From Arthrobacter sp. UNC362MFTsu5.1 (lineage in GTDB: Bacteria > Actinomycetota > Actinomycetes > Actinomycetales > Micrococcaceae): a stretch of 64,000 nucleotides of DNA. The first letter of the stretch is position 1. The number at the start of each line of letters is the position of its first letter. Where the stretch lies: NCBI RefSeq assembly GCF_000685965.1, contig NZ_JMLE01000009.1, forward strand, positions 119,507 through 183,506. The letters run 5' to 3'. The notes beneath the pieces were generated by a model, which was not told the DNA's origin, did no database searches, and saw only the letters and a program-made list of their open reading frames with translations. The position numbers and the translations under genes were made by a program. This document shows positions 55,204 through 63,622 of this stretch, one piece after another.

Positions 55204-55220
55204 TACTACGTAGCGTAGAA
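55204..55220. promoter_or_regulatory. BlaI-type operator upstream of the small membrane protein gene
   Basis: TACTACG-TAG-CGTAGAA matches the cydA/repressor dyads TTCTACR-N3-YGTAGAA with a single arm mismatch. It lies directly before the TAGACT -10 box, where a bound repressor would block RNA polymerase. Confidence 0.6.
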
Positions 55221-55229
55221 CCGTCTGGC

Positions 55230-55235
55230 TAGACT
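55230..55235 (+). promoter_or_regulatory. putative -10 box (TAGACT), leaderless start
   Basis: TAGACT ends 6 bases before the ATG at 55242; no Shine-Dalgarno sequence fits. Confidence 0.45.
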
Positions 55236-55241
55236 GGGCCC

Positions 55242-55592
55242 ATGGACATCGTTTACAACATCATGGTCTTCCTGCACATCGTCGGCGCAGCCATGATTGT
55301 CGGCATCTGGATCGGCAACATGAAAAAGCCCACCGTGCATCCGCGGCAATTCGACGGCGCAGCCCTGCAGATCATCACGGGCATCGTGATGATGGGGCTC
55401 ATCCCGGCACTGGACATGGAGGCGAACTACTTCAAGCTCGGTATCAAGTTCGCCATCGCGCTGGCGGTCGGGGTCCTCGCCTTCATGGGCCGCCGCAAAT
55501 ACAAGAAGGACGAGCCGATCAGCAAGGGACTGGCCCACGGCGTGGGCGGCCTGGCGCTGCTGAACGTTGCCATCGCCACCCTCTGGCAGTAA
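55242..55592 (+). CDS. small four-helix membrane protein, predicted histidine-containing
   Basis: 116 residues beginning MDIVYNIMVFLHIVGAAMIVGIWIG. About four membrane helices are visible: 4-25, 42-60, 67-84 and 94-114. Histidines lie in helix 1 (His12, FLHIVGA) and near helix 4 (LAHGVGG), with a third in the first loop (VHPRQF). This pattern could bind haem or metal, but I recognise no family with confidence. A BlaI-type dyad and a -10 box overlap its promoter. It sits alone between two strong terminators, so it is monocistronic. Confidence 0.85.
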   Translation: MDIVYNIMVFLHIVGAAMIVGIWIGNMKKPTVHPRQFDGAALQIITGIVMMGLIPALDMEANYFKLGIKFAIALAVGVLAFMGRRKYKKDEPISKGLAHGVGGLALLNVAIATLWQ

Positions 55593-55620
55593 CGCAACTC
55601 CGGCAGTAACTCACTGCGCC

Positions 55621-55667
55621 AACGACGACGGCGACCCTCCCTGGCCGGGAGGGTCGCCGTCGTCGTT
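55621..55667. terminator. terminator after the small membrane protein gene
   Basis: A perfect 21-bp stem with a TGGCC loop, between a plus-strand gene and the converging VOC gene. It can serve both. Confidence 0.88.
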
Positions 55668-55710
55668 GTGGCTGGCCAGCGGTAGTCCGGTGGCAGGTTG
55701 AGTCGGCCAG

Positions 55711-56118
55711 TCAGTCGCTGGCGATGCAGAATTCGTTTCCTTCGGGGTCATGCATCACGTCCCAGTGGAAGTCGCCGATGTCATGCCCTTCGACGAACAC
55801 GGCTCCCAGCGATTCAGCGTGGGCCCGCAGGCTCTCCGGGTCCGGTCCGTGGACGTCAAGGTGCAGCCGCCGCCGGCCCTGGGTGGCGTCAGGGACCTCC
55901 TGGAAGGCAAGCTGCGGGGCTCCGGGGGCGGCCGGCTTGAGCCAGACGAACTGGTCAAAGCGGGCGGAGACCGTGGTTCCCAGCAGCGCAGCCCAAAATG
56001 CCGCAAGCTCTTCCGCGTTCACGGCATTGACCATGATGGCCGCGATCCTGGCCTGCGGTGCCACCACGGCAGGATCCCTTCGGCGTTGAGTTTCCATTGC
56101 GCCAGTGTAGACGGTCAT
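55711..56118 (-). CDS. VOC (glyoxalase/bleomycin-resistance) superfamily protein
   Basis: 135 residues. The VOC fold is recognisable from IAAIMVNAVNAEELAAFWAALLG (near 25-47), RRLHLDVHGPDPESLRAHAESLGA (near 82-105) and the C-terminal WDVMHDPEGNEFCIA. In this family the last motif supplies a Glu metal ligand or substrate contact. The type resembles VOC proteins annotated as glyoxalase-like domain. No specific substrate can be named. The start is uncertain: ATG at 56118 or an internal ATG at 56097, both with weak ribosome sites. Confidence 0.87.
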   Translation of the reverse strand: MTVYTGAMETQRRRDPAVVAPQARIAAIMVNAVNAEELAAFWAALLGTTVSARFDQFVWLKPAAPGAPQLAFQEVPDATQGRRRLHLDVHGPDPESLRAHAESLGAVFVEGHDIGDFHWDVMHDPEGNEFCIASD

Positions 56119-56229
56119 AATCCACTGACAGCGGACAGCCCGTGCGCCGCGGCTCCTGAATCCATAGGATTGATGCGGAAGGTCTGGGCGGAAGCCCGGA
56201 CCGGATCGAATCTAAGCTGAGGAGTGGAT

Positions 56230-56661
56230 ATGGCAGCAATACGCACCGCGCATACTGTATGGAACGGCGACCTGTTCGAGGGGTCCGGCAACACCACGCT
56301 GGACAGCTCCGGGCTGGGTACTTACGCCGTCACGTGGAAGGCCCGCGCAGAACAGTCGGAAGGCAAGACCAGCCCCGAAGAGCTGATCGCCGCCGCGCAC
56401 TCGTCCTGCTTCTCCATGGCGTTCAGCCTGGCGCTGAGCCAGGCCGGCTTCACCGTTGAAGAGATCAACACCAAGGCCGATGTCACTTTCGTTCCGGGCA
56501 CCGGCATCACCGGTAGCCACCTGACGGTGAACGCCACCATCCCGGGCATTTCGGAAGAAGAGTTCCAGAAGATCGCCGGGGAAGCCAAGGTGGGCTGCCC
56601 TGTCTCCGGTGCCCTGGCCAGCATCGACATCACCATGGACGCGACGCTCGCCGCTTCCTAG
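56230..56661 (+). CDS. OsmC-family peroxiredoxin
   Basis: 143 residues. OsmC/Ohr fold with the two redox cysteines in AAHSSCFSMAFSLAL (near 60) and VGCPVSGAL (near 125). Members reduce organic or inorganic hydroperoxides using thiols. The spacing and GKTSPEELIAAAHSSCFSM motif indicate the OsmC branch more than Ohr. The ATG at 56230 with GAGGAG 5 bases upstream is preferred over the in-frame GTG at 56224. A TAAGCT box at 56212-56217 could be its -10. A bidirectional terminator follows. Confidence 0.94.
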   Translation: MAAIRTAHTVWNGDLFEGSGNTTLDSSGLGTYAVTWKARAEQSEGKTSPEELIAAAHSSCFSMAFSLALSQAGFTVEEINTKADVTFVPGTGITGSHLTVNATIPGISEEEFQKIAGEAKVGCPVSGALASIDITMDATLAAS

Positions 56662-56709
56662 GCTGCAGGGGTGCGCCCGCTCCTGGGGATGCCGCACCGC
56701 CGCACGGCA

Positions 56710-56755
56710 AAGGCCCCGCCCCTTCCTGGTTGTCATCAGGAAGCGGCGGGGCCTT
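56710..56755. terminator. bidirectional terminator between OsmC and tricorn genes
   Basis: An 11-bp outer stem (AAGGCCCCGCC and complement) encloses an inner CTTCCTG/CAGGAAG stem. It separates two converging genes. Confidence 0.85.
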
Positions 56756-56779
56756 CGTCGTCCCCGGCAGCCCGCCGGT

Positions 56780-59700
56780 TCAGTCCTTGGCGGTGCGGGC
56801 AGGCAGGGGCGCCGGAAGGAGCCGCCGGTAGCCTTCACGGAGCGGGGGGCGGTCCGTGGGAAGTTCCTGGATCATTTCCTTGAGGGCGCCGATGCCGTAC
56901 TCGAGCTGGGGATCCCTGCCGGCAGCATAGGCGTGCGGCGGGAACGTCACCTCAATGTCCGGCGTCACGCCGTAGTTCTCGACGCCCCAGCCCACGCCGC
57001 CGCTGAACCAGGTGGCGTACCGCGGCTGCGTCACGCCGGTTCCGTCCGCCAGCGAGAAACGGTTGTCGATGCCCACCACACCGCCCCAGGTCCGGGTGCC
57101 GATGACCGGCCCGATCCCGCGCAGCTTGGACACCTGGGTGATGATGTCCCCGTCCGAGCCGGCAAATTCGTCCGTCAGGATGACCACCGGTCCACGCGGC
57201 GCGTGATGGGGGTACGTCCGGGGCCTTTCACCGCGCGGCATGCTCCATCCGGTCACCTTGCGGCCGATGAGTTCCGCAACGAGCTGGGACGTGTGCCCGC
57301 CCCGGTTGCGCCGGACATCCACGATCAGCCCGTCCAGGGCGGTCTCGGTGTCGAGGTCGCGGTGGAGCTGCGCCCAGCCGTTCGCGAGCATGTCCGGGAT
57401 GTGGAGGTAACCGTACGTTCCGCCGGAGGCTTCACGCACTGTCCGCCGATTGCCGGCCACCCATTCCTGGTACCGCAGACGCTCCTCGTCCTTGACCGGC
57501 ACCACGGCGATGCGGCGCTGCTTGCCTGCCGCCTCACCGTGGGCCGCGCCGTTGCGCAGGGTCAGCTCCACGGCCTTTCCGGCGGCGCCCACGAGCTGCA
57601 TGGCGGGCGTCAGCGTTTCGGACAGTTCCACGCCGTCGATTGCGAGCAGGACATCCCCCGCCTTGGCGTCTGCGCCCGGCCTGGTCAGCGGTGACGTGGC
57701 GAGCGGGTCAGATGACTCCCCCGCAAGGATGCGGGTGATTTCCCAGCCTGTTCCGGTGAAGGCCAGATCCGCGCCCAGGCGGCCCTGCCCGTTGCTGCCG
57801 TTTTCGGTGACTGCTGCCGGACGAACGTACGCGTGCGACGTGCCCAGTTCCCCATGGAGTTCCCACAGCAGGTCCACCAGGTCATCGTGCGAGCCCAGCC
57901 GGTCCACCAGGGGACGGTAGCGGCGGTGTACCGATTCCCAGTCCTGGCCTGCCATGTCTTCGGTCCAGAAGAAGTCACGCTGGAGCCGCCAGGCCTCGTC
58001 GAACGCCTGGCCCCAGACGCTCAGCGGATGCAGGAGCACGCGGATGCGGCTGACGTCCACCTTCACCAGTTGCCCCGAATCCTCGTCGCCCTTGGCATCG
58101 GCGGGCGCCACCCGGATCTGCTTGTCGTGCAGGAAAACCACTTTCCGGCCGTCGCCGGACACCCGGTAGCTGTCCAGGGCGTCCACAAGGGTGGCCGTCT
58201 TGCGCCTGGCCATGTCAAACCGCACCAGGCTGGGGGCGGTGTCCTTGTCGTCGGTGCTGGCCCGGCCGTCGCCGGTGACGCCGGCAAGGGCGTTGTCCAG
58301 CCAGAGCAAAGCGCCCGGCGTCGCCTCGAGCGCCGAGTAGTTGCCCTGCGGAACGGGCACTCCGATGACGCGATGCGCCAGGCCCTCTGCGTCTACGCGG
58401 ACGGCAGGCGCCGCAGAACCGGCGCCGTCTTCGGCGCCTTCCGCGGAGGCGCCGTCCGGTCCGTCCGAGAGGTCCACCGAGGGACCAAACGGCGACGGCG
58501 TGTCAGCAGCAAGCGCCACAAGGTAGGGCTTGATGGGGCTGGGGAAGGACAAATCAAAGGAGTGTCCGTCATATACGGGGTCGAAACTCCGGTTCGAGAG
58601 GAACGCCAGGAATTTGCCGTCGGGGGTGAACGAGGGCGAGGCGTCCCGGAAGCGTCCGTCCGTGACATCAACGATCCGGAACTCCGGATCGTCCACGTTA
58701 ACAATGCGGAGCCGGCTGCGTGAACCAAAGGACGTGACCGGTTCGGACCAGCCGAGCCACGCGGAGTCCGGGGACCAGCACAGACCGTCGATGGTGCCCT
58801 CGCCGATGCTGGTGATGAGCTTGATGCTGCCGCTCCGGGTGTCGGCCAGATAGACATCGCCGAAGGACGTTCCCACGGCAAGGGAGCGGCCGTCGGGGCT
58901 GGCCTCCATGGCGCTTGCCCGGGTGGACTTGGGGAAATCGATCTTCTGCAGAGGCCCGGCACCGGCGCCCCCGGCGGGGACGACCGCGTCTTCCGGCGCC
59001 CCGCCAGCCACGTCACTGCCGCCGTCAACGGCGGGTGATGCCGCGCCGGGGGTGTTCATCCCGGCGGCCGGGACGGGCTTCGGTAGGGACGTTCCGGTGT
59101 CCTGCCCGGCGGGCCGCTGGGGCCGGGCGGCAGCCGCTGCCTGCGCACCGGCCACCTGCGGAGCAATCTCCTTGATGTACAGGGCTTCCGCGCCGTCGTG
59201 GTCGGCCACATAGGCAATGCGGCCCTCGCTCAGGGGCCGCGGCAGCCGGGCACGGACACCGGGCGCTGCTTCAACGACCCGCGACGGCCCGTCCTTGTGC
59301 CGGAGCCAGTGGATGGTGCCATGCGCTTCGACGGCGCTTGAGGAACCGGTGTGGTCCGGAATCACGCCGCCAAGGTGCCTGGCGGTTTTCAGGAGTGCCG
59401 GCCTCCGCCCCTGCGAGGCTGACCCGAGCGATATGTTGAGTTTTACAGCGTCGGAGTCCAGGTCAGGGACCAGCCAGAGCTCGCCGGCGGATTCGAACAC
59501 CACGCGCTTGCCGTCCGTGGCCGCGTGGCGCACATAGAAGTCTTCGTGGTCCGTGTGGCGGCGCAGCCCGGTGCCGTTCGGCAGCACTGAATACAGGTTC
59601 CCGTAGCCTTCGTGGTCCGAGAGGAAAGCCACCCGCCCGTCAACCCACATGGGATCCGCAAGGTTGCCGTCCAGTTCGGGAACAAGGCGTTCGAACTCCC

Positions 59701-60244
59701 CGTTGCCGTCGGCGTCGATCCACAGCTTGCCGGCGGTGCCGCCGCGGTACCGCTTCCACCAGGCCGGCTCTCGGGAGAGGACGCTGGCTACGACCACGGG
59801 GCGTTCGTCGCCGATCTCCGGGCCGAAGGCCACGGACTCGACCGGCCCGAACGCGAGTTCCTCCGACCAGCCTCCCTCCAGCGGAACACTGTAGGCGTGC
59901 GTGTGACGGCTTTCCGCCTGCCGGAAGGCGCTCGTAACCAGGACATCACCGGCCGCGGTGAAGCCCTTGACCCGGGTGGACGCATGGCCGAAGTAGGTCA
60001 GCTGGCGGTAGCCTCCGCCGTCGACCTCCGCAGTGACAACCTCGGGCGCTGTTCCCTGCACAACCGTCCACACCAGGCGCTTGCCATCGGGTGTGAAGCG
60101 CGGGTTGCGGGCCGGCAGCTGAAGGGAGGAAACCCGCCAGGCGCGGCCTCCGTCCAGGGGCGCAATCCAGACGTCGTCTTCGGCCACGAAGGTGACCAGA
60201 TCGCCGTGCAGATGCGGGAAACGAAAGTAGCTCGAAGAGGTCAT
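56780..60244 (-). CDS. tricorn-like protease (S41)
   Basis: 1154 residues. Two N-terminal beta-propellers (about 1-330 and 420-700) made of WD/PD40-like repeats act as a gate for peptides. A helical C1 domain (about 730-800) follows with the catalytic His in LGTSHAYV (near 801). A PDZ domain lies near 850-920. The S41 core carries RNRGGHTSQLVAELI and the nucleophile Ser in DEFAGSDGDI (near 1028), with EYGIG near the end. The complex degrades peptides released by larger proteases. A Pro/Ala/Gly-rich insert (about 370-440) separates the propellers. A TATGAT box 6 bases upstream of the ATG suggests leaderless expression. Confidence 0.94.
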   Translation of the reverse strand: MTSSSYFRFPHLHGDLVTFVAEDDVWIAPLDGGRAWRVSSLQLPARNPRFTPDGKRLVWTVVQGTAPEVVTAEVDGGGYRQLTYFGHASTRVKGFTAAGDVLVTSAFRQAESRHTHAYSVPLEGGWSEELAFGPVESVAFGPEIGDERPVVVASVLSREPAWWKRYRGGTAGKLWIDADGNGEFERLVPELDGNLADPMWVDGRVAFLSDHEGYGNLYSVLPNGTGLRRHTDHEDFYVRHAATDGKRVVFESAGELWLVPDLDSDAVKLNISLGSASQGRRPALLKTARHLGGVIPDHTGSSSAVEAHGTIHWLRHKDGPSRVVEAAPGVRARLPRPLSEGRIAYVADHDGAEALYIKEIAPQVAGAQAAAAARPQRPAGQDTGTSLPKPVPAAGMNTPGAASPAVDGGSDVAGGAPEDAVVPAGGAGAGPLQKIDFPKSTRASAMEASPDGRSLAVGTSFGDVYLADTRSGSIKLITSIGEGTIDGLCWSPDSAWLGWSEPVTSFGSRSRLRIVNVDDPEFRIVDVTDGRFRDASPSFTPDGKFLAFLSNRSFDPVYDGHSFDLSFPSPIKPYLVALAADTPSPFGPSVDLSDGPDGASAEGAEDGAGSAAPAVRVDAEGLAHRVIGVPVPQGNYSALEATPGALLWLDNALAGVTGDGRASTDDKDTAPSLVRFDMARRKTATLVDALDSYRVSGDGRKVVFLHDKQIRVAPADAKGDEDSGQLVKVDVSRIRVLLHPLSVWGQAFDEAWRLQRDFFWTEDMAGQDWESVHRRYRPLVDRLGSHDDLVDLLWELHGELGTSHAYVRPAAVTENGSNGQGRLGADLAFTGTGWEITRILAGESSDPLATSPLTRPGADAKAGDVLLAIDGVELSETLTPAMQLVGAAGKAVELTLRNGAAHGEAAGKQRRIAVVPVKDEERLRYQEWVAGNRRTVREASGGTYGYLHIPDMLANGWAQLHRDLDTETALDGLIVDVRRNRGGHTSQLVAELIGRKVTGWSMPRGERPRTYPHHAPRGPVVILTDEFAGSDGDIITQVSKLRGIGPVIGTRTWGGVVGIDNRFSLADGTGVTQPRYATWFSGGVGWGVENYGVTPDIEVTFPPHAYAAGRDPQLEYGIGALKEMIQELPTDRPPLREGYRRLLPAPLPARTAKD

Positions 60245-60250
60245 CGTTAG

Positions 60251-60256
60251 ATCATA
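60251..60256 (-). promoter_or_regulatory. putative -10 box (TATGAT) of the tricorn gene
   Basis: TATGAT on the minus strand, one base off consensus, ends 6 bases before the ATG at 60244. Confidence 0.48.
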
Positions 60257-60318
60257 GTCAAAGTCCAGTGGCCCGGACGGGAGGTTCCACCGCCGTGCCG
60301 GGCATGGTGAGATGGATC

Positions 60319-61212
60319 ATGCGAATCATCATGGCCGGCGCCTCAGGCCTTATCGGAACCGACATGTCCGCCCACCTGCGCGAGGGCGGCCATGAGGTCA
60401 TCCGCCTGGTGCGCCGGGCACCGGCAACTGCAGGCGAACTGCAGTGGGATCCGGCAGCCGGGCAGCTTGATCCCGCGCACCTTGAGGGCGCAGACGCCGT
60501 GATCAACCTGGCAGGGGCCGGGATCGGGGACCGGCCGTGGACCCGGGGACGGATCGACGAGCTGTTCCGGTCGCGGCTGGATCCCACGCACACGCTGGCG
60601 GCGGCGATGGCGAAAACAGGGCAGCCGCCCAAGGTCTTCATCAGCCAGTCAGGCTCGAACTACTACGGGGACAGCGGGGCCGCGGTTCTCCGCGAACACG
60701 CCCCGAACGGTTCCGGCATCATGGCGCGGATCTGCCGGGAGTGGGAGGCAGCGGCGCATACGGCTCCGGCGGGCGTCCGTGTGGTGACGCCCAGGACGGG
60801 GGTGGTCCTCAGCCGGTCGGGAGGCGCGCTGGGACGGCTGCTGCCGTTGCTCCGGCTCGGCCTTGGAGGTCCCCTCGGGAACGGCAGGCAGTGCTGGCCG
60901 TGGATCACGCTGCCGGACGTATCCTCGGCTTTCAGCTTCCTGCTCGCAGCCCCCTTGTCAGGTCCGGTCAACGTGTGCGCGCCGGAGACCGCCGACGTCA
61001 ATGCCCTGGTGGCAAGGCTTGCCGCCGCACTCCACCGGCCGGCCTTCCTCCGGGTGCCGGCGCCGGTGCTGCGGGTGGTCATGGGAAAACTGGCCGATGA
61101 GCTCCTCCTCGGGAGCCAGCGCATGGAGCCCGCCCTGCTGGCCGAGGCCGGGTTCGAGTGGCAGCATCCCTCGTTGTCCGAGGCAGCGGCGTGGGCAACC
61201 GGCCGGGACTAA
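60319..61212 (+). CDS. TIGR01777 NAD-dependent epimerase-like protein
   Basis: 297 residues. Extended short-chain dehydrogenase fold with the cofactor motif MAGASGLIGTDMSAHL (near 5-20) and VINLAGAGIGDRPW (near 61-74). A C-terminal DUF1731 ends in RMEPALLAEAGFEWQHPSLSEA. The active-site region reads SGSNYYGD. Family members (for example E. coli YfcH) have no settled substrate. M. tuberculosis Rv2216 of this family lies between dlaT and lipB, and the gene here likewise lies between sucB and lipB. ATG 60319 gives the family N-terminus; an in-frame ATG at 60304 is an alternative. Confidence 0.9.
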   Translation: MRIIMAGASGLIGTDMSAHLREGGHEVIRLVRRAPATAGELQWDPAAGQLDPAHLEGADAVINLAGAGIGDRPWTRGRIDELFRSRLDPTHTLAAAMAKTGQPPKVFISQSGSNYYGDSGAAVLREHAPNGSGIMARICREWEAAAHTAPAGVRVVTPRTGVVLSRSGGALGRLLPLLRLGLGGPLGNGRQCWPWITLPDVSSAFSFLLAAPLSGPVNVCAPETADVNALVARLAAALHRPAFLRVPAPVLRVVMGKLADELLLGSQRMEPALLAEAGFEWQHPSLSEAAAWATGRD

Positions 61213-61223
61213 GCATTCCGAAG

Positions 61224-62840
61224 CTAGGCCTCGGGCAGGATCTCCTGGATCCGCCAACGCCCGCCGGAACTGACCAGGACCAGGCGAAGCCGCTGCTCCG
61301 GACCGGCAGGTTCCACTGCCACGACATTTCCGCCGGCGTCGGTCTCCCGATATTCGGAGTTGACTGCGGTGATGGCCACCACAGCCCGTGCATCCGAACC
61401 GCCGGGTGCAGCCTCTGCCCGGGTCACGGTGGTGCTGAAGCCGGCCAGGACATGGCCGGTGTCCCTGAGCTTCCCGCTGACTTTGGCGTCGGCTGCGGCA
61501 GCCGGGGAGTTCTCCAGGTTGACCTCGTCCAGCAGCCCGAGTTCCCCGGAACTCAACGCAGCCGACCTTAGTTCCGCCAGCCCGCGCACCGCCTCCTCGG
61601 GCCGCTGCGAAAGAGCCCGCTGACGGGCCTCCGCCTGAACGGGGCTTCCTGCCGCCCCGGGCCGGACGTCCGGCGACGGCGCCGCCGCCGTGTGCACGGA
61701 CTGCGGCTCGGCTCCCTGCCATGCGACCTGCTGCGGCCCGGCCAGGAACCACGCGGAAACGATGACCGAGCAGGCAACCGCTGCCGCCAGGGCGCCAATC
61801 CGGCGGCGTTTGCCCCCGGCATGCCGGCCGGCGACGCGTCCCCGGCGGCTGAAGGGACCACCGCGGCGCCCGAGGCGGCGTCGCAGGGCACGGAGTTTCG
61901 CCGCGCCGCGCGCGTTGCGGGAGGGCGGGACGTTGCGGCGGGTCAGCAGCTGGGGAAGGACCGTGGGATGGACCGCGCCGGCGAGGTCCACGGGGGCAGC
62001 GTCCGCGCTGCGGTAGACGGCAGCCGCAAACTCCAAGGCCGTCGGCCGTCCCCGCCGGTCCTCCCGCAGACCCGCCTCCAGCGCGGAAGCGAGGGCGGCG
62101 GGAACGCCGGGAACCAGAAGTGACAGGGGCGGTCGCTCCGGGCCGGGCTCCGGTGGCTTGCCGGTCAGGCAGTACCAGCCGACGGCGGCGGCCGAATAGA
62201 CGTCCCGCTCGGGCTGCAGCCCTGCCCTTAGGGCATCCACCGGCGCCGGGTCCAGGAAACCGGCCGTGCCGGCCGGGGAAGGATCCGCGGCGTCACCCAC
62301 CATGCGCGTCACGCCAAGGTCCGCCAGCAGGGGCTTGCCGTGGGCGGTGAACAGCACGTTGCCCGGCGAAACATCCGAGTGCATGAAACCCTGACCGTGG
62401 AGGTACGCCAGTGCCTGGGCCAGGGGCGTCAGGACAGTCACTGTTTCCCCGATGCTCAACGGACCGCGGCAGGTGACCAGCTGGGCCAGGGAGCCGCCTG
62501 CCGCGTAATCCATGACCAGCCCCAGGCCCCCGCCTGCTCCCCCTCGGAGCCCGACCACATCATGGGCCCGTACCAGGTGGCCGTGGTCCAGCGCGGAAAG
62601 AATCCTGAGTTCACGGCGCACGGCGTCTGCCGTGAACCGCGCCTCCCTGCCGGGAACACCGCCGTCGTCCGCGGACGACGAACGGCTTTCCGCGGCGTCA
62701 AAGCACTTCACCGCAAACTCCCGGAGTGTCTGCTCCTCCCGGACAAGCCACACGCTGGCGCTTCCGCCCCGGCCGAGTTCACGCACCACCTCATAGCCGG
62801 GAACCTCCGGAACCGTGCCGTCCTCATCGTATTTCTCCAT
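61224..62840 (-). CDS. membrane Ser/Thr protein kinase
   Basis: 538 residues. Kinase domain (about 15-290): glycine loop ELGRGGSASVW (21-31), ATP Lys45 in FAVK, catalytic loop HSDVSPGN (154-161) and metal-binding DLG (174-176). The usual HRD Arg is Ser and the DFG Phe is Leu, while the catalytic Asp156, Asn161 and Asp174 are kept. After a basic linker (RRRLGRRGG, about 325-355) comes one membrane helix (about 360-382) and an extracytoplasmic domain of about 150 residues without recognisable motif. It should phosphorylate cytoplasmic proteins in response to an outside signal. The start at 62840 lacks a good ribosome site; an upstream in-frame start is possible. Confidence 0.88.
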   Translation of the reverse strand: MEKYDEDGTVPEVPGYEVVRELGRGGSASVWLVREEQTLREFAVKCFDAAESRSSSADDGGVPGREARFTADAVRRELRILSALDHGHLVRAHDVVGLRGGAGGGLGLVMDYAAGGSLAQLVTCRGPLSIGETVTVLTPLAQALAYLHGQGFMHSDVSPGNVLFTAHGKPLLADLGVTRMVGDAADPSPAGTAGFLDPAPVDALRAGLQPERDVYSAAAVGWYCLTGKPPEPGPERPPLSLLVPGVPAALASALEAGLREDRRGRPTALEFAAAVYRSADAAPVDLAGAVHPTVLPQLLTRRNVPPSRNARGAAKLRALRRRLGRRGGPFSRRGRVAGRHAGGKRRRIGALAAAVACSVIVSAWFLAGPQQVAWQGAEPQSVHTAAAPSPDVRPGAAGSPVQAEARQRALSQRPEEAVRGLAELRSAALSSGELGLLDEVNLENSPAAAADAKVSGKLRDTGHVLAGFSTTVTRAEAAPGGSDARAVVAITAVNSEYRETDAGGNVVAVEPAGPEQRLRLVLVSSGGRWRIQEILPEA

Positions 62841-62940
62841 ACCCAAGGAATAGCGGAATCGGCACAATTCCGCAGAAGTTATCCACAGGCACTGCAGTGA
62901 GAGGTTAAGCACAGAATCAGGCACGACGGCGGACGGGGTC

Positions 62941-62946
62941 TAAGCT
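62941..62946 (+). promoter_or_regulatory. putative -10 box (TAAGCT) of lipB
   Basis: TAAGCT ends 7 bases before the lipB ATG at 62954, with no Shine-Dalgarno sequence between, as for a leaderless message. Confidence 0.45.
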
Positions 62947-62953
62947 GGATGCC

Positions 62954-63622
62954 ATGACTCTTGAGTTTTCCACGCTGGGTCTTGCTCCGGATTTCGTTGA
63001 TTACATGAAGGGCTGGGACATCCAGCGCGAACTCCATGACAAAGTCGTCGCAGCTGAGGCACCCAGCACAGTCCTGCTCCTTGAGCATGCCGCCGTATAT
63101 ACGGCCGGCAAGCTCACAGAAGACCACGAACGGCCGTTCGACGGAACCCCCGTCGTCGCGGTGGACCGCGGCGGCAAGCTGACCTGGCACGGTCCCGGCC
63201 AGCTGATCGCCTATCCGATCCTCAAGCTGAAAAACCGGTCAGGGATCCGCGACTACGTCGAACGGCTCGAAGCCGTGATGATCGCGGTCATGGCCGATTA
63301 CGGCATCAAAGCGGAGCGGATCAAGGGACGCGCCGGCGTCTGGATCAAGGCTGACAGCAAAGGGCCGGACCGCAAGATTGCCGCAATCGGAATCCGCGTC
63401 CTCGACGGGGTCACCATGCACGGCATCGCCATCAACTGCAGCAACGACCTGGCACCGTATGCCCAGATCATTGCCTGCGGCATCACCGACGCCGGCGTCA
63501 CCACGATGTCCCTTGAAGCCGGCAGGACCATCACCCCCGGTGATATCGCGGACCAGGTCGTGGCCGAATTCCGCAAGCACGAAGAAGCACTCGTTTCAAG
63601 CCCCGAAGGAGCTCTACTGTGA
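62954..63622 (+). CDS. lipB: octanoyl-[ACP]:protein octanoyltransferase
   Basis: 222 residues. Transfers octanoate from acyl carrier protein to lipoyl domains of E2 and H proteins, the first step of lipoate synthesis. Motifs: VYTAGKL (near 48-54), [19 protein letters not shown] (near 71-89), the catalytic Lys in [11 protein letters not shown] (near 139-149) and the thioester Cys in IIACGITD (near 173-180). It overlaps lipA by 4 bases (GTGA). Substrate proteins include SucB encoded 8 kb upstream. Confidence 0.97.
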   Translation: MTLEFSTLGLAPDFVDYMKGWDIQRELHDKVVAAEAPSTVLLLEHAAVYTAGKLTEDHERPFDGTPVVAVDRGGKLTWHGPGQLIAYPILKLKNRSGIRDYVERLEAVMIAVMADYGIKAERIKGRAGVWIKADSKGPDRKIAAIGIRVLDGVTMHGIAINCSNDLAPYAQIIACGITDAGVTTMSLEAGRTITPGDIADQVVAEFRKHEEALVSSPEGALL

